DNA from: Ustilaginoidea virens
Taxonomy: Eukaryota; Ascomycota; Sordariomycetes; Hypocreales; Clavicipitaceae
NCBI RefSeq assembly: GCF_000687475.1
Contig: NC_057320.1
Span: 2,914,001-2,978,000, forward strand
Length of the DNA: 64,000 nt
Direction: 5' to 3'
The notes under the pieces: generated by a model
Told to the model about the DNA's origin: nothing
Database searches by the model: none
Seen by the model: the letters and a program-made list of their open reading frames with translations, nothing else
Part shown: piece by piece, positions 57,688 to 64,000 of the stretch
Layout: each line of letters begins with the position of its first letter
Position numbering within the stretch: the first letter of the stretch is position 1
Position numbers and translations under genes: made by a program

Positions 57688-60600
57688 ATGGCCAGTCAGA
57701 ACGTTCCTACCGCTAATAACCCAGGCTACTAAGTCCCTGATACGGCAGAGGTAGAAGAATCTGATAATAACTAGGAAATTGCCTAGCTTAGGGAAGACTA
57801 ATAGGAAATAAGAAAAGAATTTAACTATAAATTTAATCGAATTAATTCTAAAATCGATTTTTTGGCTGATAAGGTGGGCACCTTAGTAGACAGACTAATT
57901 AAGCCTGCTGCTAGCCCACCATCATAGGATATAATGGATGTGGATATCTTCTAAACTCCTGAGGGTAAGGGAAATACCTCTCTACCTAAAGCCTAGCAAC
58001 AACCCCTGCCGGTTCCATCCAGCATTAGCAGCCAAGTCAGCGCTATAGCTATTAAGGAACTAGCCAAAACAGCCAATAGATTCTAGGAATCCTAAAAGCT
58101 AAGGGGGGCATCTAACTTCGACTAATAGAAATAGGCCCTTATGATTTAACTTAGGGCACTTAATATCGCTAAATTTATCGAAGAACCTTCTATTGCTAGC
58201 AAATTCAACGATTTAGAGCAAGCACTTTTACTATTACTTATTAAGAATAGTTATATAGAAGGACTAGCTGCCGCTATTAACTGGTGTACTAACCTAGAGT
58301 CAGCCTTTATGTTACTTACTAAATAGTATTCTCACTCATTAGACGTATAGCGGACCCACCTATACCCTGCCTTCCATCAACTAAATTTTACAGGCTATAA
58401 GGGTATCTTAGAATCTTTCAACGCCTCCTTTAATAGCTACCTATCCAGGCTGCAAATTTTAGGCTCCTACATATAACCTTTCGACCAAATCAGCCAGTAT
58501 TTATATACTATAAAAGGGGTCTTTTTTCAGTGGGCAGAATGGCACCGCACAATAATAAGAATCGCCTATACTCAGGGAAATACATTAAATATTAACCTGC
58601 AATTTTATATAGTTAATTTACTAGAAGAATAACGCATTAAAGGATCATCAGTAGTAAGGGCTACTACCCACCTCGCAAAGGTTAAAGGTGCCGCTACTAA
58701 CAATAGTAGCAAGCCAGCTAGTAACAATACTAGCAAGGGTGGTAAAAATACTACTACCAACGCTAACAAAAAAAAACAGGGGTCTTCTTCTACCTAACAA
58801 TAAGGGTCTTCTTTAGCTATATAAGGCAAGCCGGAAAATAAGAAGAAGAAAGAAAAGAAAGATTCAGCTAATAAAACAAATACCCTATAAAAGACTAACG
58901 AAAAGGAAAAGACTATTGATTCCTTCGTACTAAGGAATTATAACACTCTAAGTCTTATACCTAGTAAGACAGCCTATTCTTCCTTCTAGGACCGCGAATA
59001 TATGCAATTTCTAGCTACTAGCTATAGTATATAATCCGGTGGGAAAACGCTAATAGATTCTTTACTCTACGATACTAGTTCTACGGTGTATATCATTAAT
59101 AATAAAAAGCATTTTACCTACTTCTAATACTATACCGGAAATAGACCAGTTATTAGCATAAGTGGTGGCCCAATCAAGCCCAGTAGGTAGGGCATAGCGC
59201 GTTTTACCGTGCTACAGGCTACTAACCCACCTCAGTAGGGCACCTTAGAGCTGACCAACGCCCTCTTTATACTAGCTTTTGATATTAATATCTTTAGCGG
59301 CGTTAAACACTATCTAAATCGTAGTAGTATTTAGGGCTAAAGCCTAGTTAATAGCAACAATAAGTGCATTAGGCTTCTTAATTTTAAGAAGTATGGCTTC
59401 TTTTTATAATAAAAAGGGGTAGATTCGCCGTTTTTATACTATACTAGCTAACCGGTTTCACATAATATCTCGGTCGAATTACCTGCCCTAGCCAACCTAG
59501 AAGAATATAAGGAATATCCCCTACTAGAAGATTTACCTACCCCACCAGCTGATTCAGACCTTCTACTAGCTAATTCGCAAGCTGACCTACTAGCTAGTCC
59601 TGGTTTTTCGGTGGTACTAATAGAGGCTACTATTCCCAATATAGCCTAACCACTATAGAGGGCCCCGGTCGCCCTCAACCTAGCCCTAGTATCAATAGCT
59701 AATATCGAGTATCAAAAGCTGCTATTATTAGCCGGACTTTAGCATATCCGGCTTAGGCATATCGGAATCTAACTTTTAAAGAAAACCTATGCATCAACCA
59801 TAGGGTTACCTAATCTCAGTAAGGTAAAGGATTCTGATTTTAACTGTATCGCCTATAAAAGGGCAAAGTCAGTTTAGCGTTTTACATTAGGGGCTATACC
59901 AGACCCTATGCATTATTTAGATATTATAGAGGGTGATATTTTCTAAATTAATCCTCTTCCATATAATAAACGCCCTATTTGCCTTATCTTAGTTGACCGG
60001 AAATCACGTTTCTGTTGGGTGTATTTACTACCCAATAAGGAAGGGCCTATAGTATTCCCAGTATTATAAGGGTTCTTCTAAGGTCTTAGGAATCGCTACG
60101 GCAAATCAGCTATTGAATTCCACTATAATGGTGGCAAGGAAATTAATAATGTTATCACAGCCTGGCTAGCTCTTAAGGGCATAGATTTTTTAACCTCTTC
60201 CCCTTATATTTATAAGCAAAATGGGTTAGCAGAATGCTCTATATAGGTTATTGTTGACCGACTTAGAGCTACTATACTTTAGTCTTAGTTACCTTCTTAC
60301 CTTTAGTCTGCAGTGATTCTTAGTATTACTACCTTGGTAAATCTAATAGCAGTTTTAAACCGTTTTTTGTTACCTTTCGAGGAATTAAAGAAAGACTTTC
60401 CGGAAATTACGTACTACTACCTACCTAACCTTACTAGCTTTAGGGCTATTAGTGCGGCTATAGAGGTGCTAATCCCTCCAGAAAAACGGGTCATTAGCTA
60501 CAAGCTAGCCCCCCGGACCGAGTCAGGTAGGTTACTAGCTACGCTAGGTAATAACACCTATCTCGTCTATATCCCATATCGCCAGGTTATCACTAAGACC

Positions 60601-63399
60601 TCTTTTATTACTTTTACCTACTAAAATGAAGGTATAGGCCCTATTTTAAGTGGCCTAAAGGGCACTTTTGATTTCTAACCGCCTTTTAATTTAGAGGGGG
60701 TAAATATCGACCAAATTACTCTAGAAAAGCCTATCTGGAAGTCGCCTCGCCTAGATATGCCTATTTCGTCTAAGACCGATAGTATAGGCCTAGTCGAAGG
60801 CATAGGCCTACTATAGGCTACGGATCTAATACAGCCTATAGGCCCACAAATAGGCCTAATACAGCATACGGATCCACCACAACCAGTAGGCCTACCACTA
60901 ATTGGCCCGCCATAGCATTCTGCAATATTTCTTAGTAATTCGCCGTCTTTCGATTTTAAATCGCTTCAGCCTAACTTAGCTTTTTAGCTTAAATAAGACG
61001 GTCCTTTTTCACCGGCTAAGGAATTTGCGCCTTTTTCCTATATAAAAAGGCTGCAAATACTAGGAAATACAGAAAGTTCTTATTACTAGGAATCTCAATC
61101 TTAGAGATTTTCCGAATCCGTCACAAAAGTAGGCATAACCCACACAAGTGAAAATTCTAACTTGCCCTATATAGTAAATTTTTAATAGTCCGAATCTTAA
61201 AGCCCTATATACATTGATTTTCTGCGACTTTCTAATACAATAGATTCTGCCTTTTCGCCCGGCTTCCTAATAAATACAGCATTTCGCTATAGTAAAACGC
61301 TGCCTACACTAAAATATCTGAAATTCGAGAGTCTAGATATCGCCTCAAATGAGAGACTATAAGAGAAAATATTTCGAGTATTAGAAAAGGTGCCTATTCA
61401 GCTATATTAGGTTAGGGCTATTAGGGGTAGAATTTAAGGAAGAATACAGCCACGGATACGAGATATATAAGGTATCCTAGGTTATAGATACTATAGGTTA
61501 CTTTTGGACCTATAGGCTGACTAATAGCCTAACCCACAGACTGACTAATAGTCTGACCAACAGTCTGACCTATAGACTGACTAATAGGGTGCTTTCCTAC
61601 CTACCCAGCCGAAAAACGACTAGATTTTCGGATACCTAGGCAGCCCCCTAGAGGCTCCTATATAGGATTTCCCCCCTTCCTATGCTTTTTACCAGCAAAT
61701 ATACGATATTTGCTGTATAGTAAAGATTAAGGCTGTAAAACGGGCCCTAGAAGGTGTGCCTAATAGCTAGAAGGAAGTCTTATATAGCCTATATAAGGAT
61801 AGCTAGGTAAAAGCCTTATTTTCAGAATTCGAGCAATTAATCGATTTAAATATCTTCTAATTTATTCCTAAGACTAGTATTCCTACTAGTAGGAAAATAT
61901 TGCGTAACCGGCCTATTTTTCGCGTTAAGAAAGATGCAAATAATAACCTGGTTAAATATAAGGCACGATTAGTTGTTAAAGGCTTTATGTAGGTATCTAG
62001 GCAAGACTTTATGGAGACCTATGCCTCTACTTCGATCCTACTAATATAGAGGATTATCCTTGCTCTTGCTACTGCAAATAACTAAAAAATAGAGCAGATC
62101 GACTTTATTAGTGCCTTTCTAAATAGTGAACTACTAGAGACGATTTATATAGAGATTCCAGCTGGTTTTCTAGAATTTGCAGAAAGCCTACTCTCACCTA
62201 ACCTAGCCTTATGGTCTGACTAGTAGTATTATCGACTTCTAGCCTTGCTTACTAAGGTTAGATATAACCCCTCTATATCACAGGTCATACTATTGAAGAA
62301 AGCCTTATATAGGCTAAAATAAGGCCCTCGCGAATGGCAGTTACGGTTAAAAAACCTTCTAATATAAGAGGGTTTTAAGCTATTACTTTCTAATGCTGCC
62401 GTCTTCTATAATAAAGGAATACATACCTTTATTGTGACCTATATGGATGACTGCTTGATTATCGGTCCGGACCTTAGCTATATTAACCAGCTTAAGGCTA
62501 AATTCCATAAGGTTTATACTATAGAAGACCGAGGACCTGCCTCCTTCTTTCTTAGAGTGTAGATTATTAGGGATAGAGAAAAGGGCCTATTATGGCTATA
62601 CTAATCGCAATTTATTATAGAAGTCCTTAAGAAGTTTAACCTTAAGGACGCACGACCGCATCTAATCCCGCTATAGCCCGGTATACTTGCTGAAGCTAAC
62701 GATACGCCGCTAGATACTAGTAATCAATACTTATTCCAGCAGCTAGTAGGGATATCGATATAGTTAATAATGATGTTAAGACCTAACCTTGCCTTTCCAA
62801 CGCAATACCTATCACGATATATACAACAGGCTTCTACTATACAGCTTAATGCTGCTAAAGGCGCTTTTCGCTACTTAGCTAGTACGGCAAATATAGCTAT
62901 TTGTTACCGAGCCGCTAAAGCTACTATAATATTAGCTGCATTTTCTAATAGCGATTTTGCTAGGTGCCGGCTGACTTCGAAGTCTACTAGTGGTTATCTT
63001 ACTACTTTAAATGGTGGGCCTATTAGCTAGAGGTCAAAACGGTCTTCGACTATAGTTTTATTAACGCTTGAAGCCGAGTCTAATGTAATGCTTAAGGCGC
63101 TTCGCGAAGTGGAATGGATATCTAATTTATTTAAAGAAATCCAGGTCGATATTCAACACCCGATACCACTATACTGCGATAACTAAGGGTCTATTTCTAA
63201 CGCAAATAACCCAAATCAGCATGCCCGCACTAAGCATACCTTGCTTAAATTCCGGTATATACGTGAGAAGGCCTACGGTGGCCTAGTAAAAATATCTTAT
63301 TTACCCACGACAGATATGCCTGCGGATGGACTTACCAAACCACTCTTAAGCCCGAAATTCCCCATATTTCGGCAATTATTAGGGCTGCAATCCCTATAA
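57688..63399 (+). pseudogene. copia gag-pol frame inactivated by nonsense transitions
   Basis: From the ATG at 57688 (MASQNVPTANNPGY) to the TAA at 63397-63399 every domain I can read lies in one frame of 1,904 codons. In order: gag; protease with YDTSSTVYI (about 59070-59095, DTG-like); integrase with RLRHIG, DRKSRFCWVYLL and QNGLAE; RT with LVVKGFM, FISAFLN and the catalytic TYMDDCLIIG (62437-62466); RNase H with YCDN, NQHARTKH and PADGLTKPL. The frame is broken by many TAG/TAA at positions where Gln is expected, and I saw no frameshift between the domains checked. It is therefore non-functional as it stands. Confidence 0.85.
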
Positions 63400-63474
63400 T
63401 TTTTTCTTTTTTTTTACGGGACTTCTTTCTTTTATTCTAACGCTAGGATTAGCCATATTACTAATCAGAGGGGG

Positions 63475-64000
63475 TGTTGAAATCAGCGCCTTTTTAGCTG
63501 TATTTTGGTACTGGTCTCACCACTATACGACGTTTCTGCGTTGAGATATCGCGGTGGCTATACCAGGCGCTATAGTGGGGCACAGCGCCCCACAACGCCG
63601 ATTATAGTGGGCCACAGCGCCGGTCACGGCACCGGCACAGCGCCCCACAGCCGGCCACAGCGGCCGGTCACAGCGGGCCACAGGGCCCACAATAGGCGGC
63701 GCATTTCTACGGGATTACCAAATGGGCAAACCTTGCTAATACCAGCACTTTCGGCCTTCTACATATAGTCACCCGCTACACCGGTCATTTACGGCAGACC
63801 GATATAGGGCTTCCGGCCCGTACGGCAGGCTGTTATAGGGCATCCGGCACACCGCTATAAGCCACTAGGCTTGGTTGGGTATGCATTGGGTAGGATATTG
63901 GGCACAGACTGGGCACGGTTGGGCAGACCGACTTTTCGTCGGGTTTTTCGCTATTTTTACAGTTTTTCATTATTTTCAACCACTTTTTCAAGATAGTAGA
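63475..64000 (+). repeat. 3' LTR of the forward copia element (partial)
   Basis: 526 bp align base for base with the first part of the 5' LTR, with only transition differences noticed. Truncated by the window end. Confidence 0.92.

Larger units (their letters stand above)
56679..64000 (+). mobile_element. Forward copia LTR retrotransposon (3' end outside window)
   Basis: The 5' LTR is 56679-57402 (724 bp, TGTTGAAATC...TTTTGCA); the 3' LTR starts at 63475 and is cut by the window end. The primer-binding site at 57406-57419 fits half-tRNA priming. The interior of 6.07 kb carries one gag-pol frame and ends in a purine-rich AGAGGGGG just before the 3' LTR. Domain order protease, integrase, RT, RNase H is that of Ty1/copia. 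It is the youngest insertion of the stack, since it interrupts the gypsy element at 56678. Confidence 0.93.

Overview
The window looks like nuclear DNA of a filamentous ascomycete (Pezizomycotina, most likely a Sordariomycete such as a member of Hypocreales; the rank below class is inference). Genes carry short GT-AG introns with fungal consensus sites and are separated by CT-rich, poly-A/T and poly-C/G spacers full of microsatellites. The products are fungal types: GH47 alpha-1,2-mannosidase, cyanase, Insig-domain protein, Zn2Cys6 regulator and an Ark/Prk-type kinase. Gene models below were assembled by hand from reading frames and splice sites.

Layout. About 0-38.5 kb is a gene-bearing, GC-balanced compartment. 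In order: the 3' end of TIM23 (+), an uncharacterised Pro-rich protein (+), a GH47 mannosidase (-), cyanase (+), dephospho-CoA kinase (+), an uncharacterised low-complexity protein (+), a RING/LON-domain protein (-), an Insig protein (-), a half-size ABCG transporter (-), a Zn2Cys6 transcription factor (-), a TIR element of about 0.8 kb, a small Thr/Pro-rich putative protein (+), a frameshifted single-pass membrane protein relic (-) and an Ark/Prk-type kinase (+). These are mostly unrelated housekeeping functions; I see no biosynthetic cluster or defence island.

From about 38.74 kb to the end the DNA is an AT-rich transposon graveyard with a strong RIP-like signature: TA dinucleotides dominate, and coding frames are broken mainly by TAG/TAA where CAG/CAA is expected. 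It is a nested stack: an old reverse copia piece, a Tad-like LINE (-) split by a chimeric gypsy element (-) bounded by a perfect 5-bp duplication, a miniature direct-repeat element, a reverse copia with its 3' LTR, a forward gypsy inserted in that copia, and a younger forward copia inserted in the gypsy and running off the window end. The most unusual items are the chimeric gypsy, whose pol is replaced just after the RT YLDD motif by a GC-richer segment with a plus-strand coding remnant, the miniature direct-repeat element with pol III-like boxes, and the TIR element built on about six 93-bp internal repeats.
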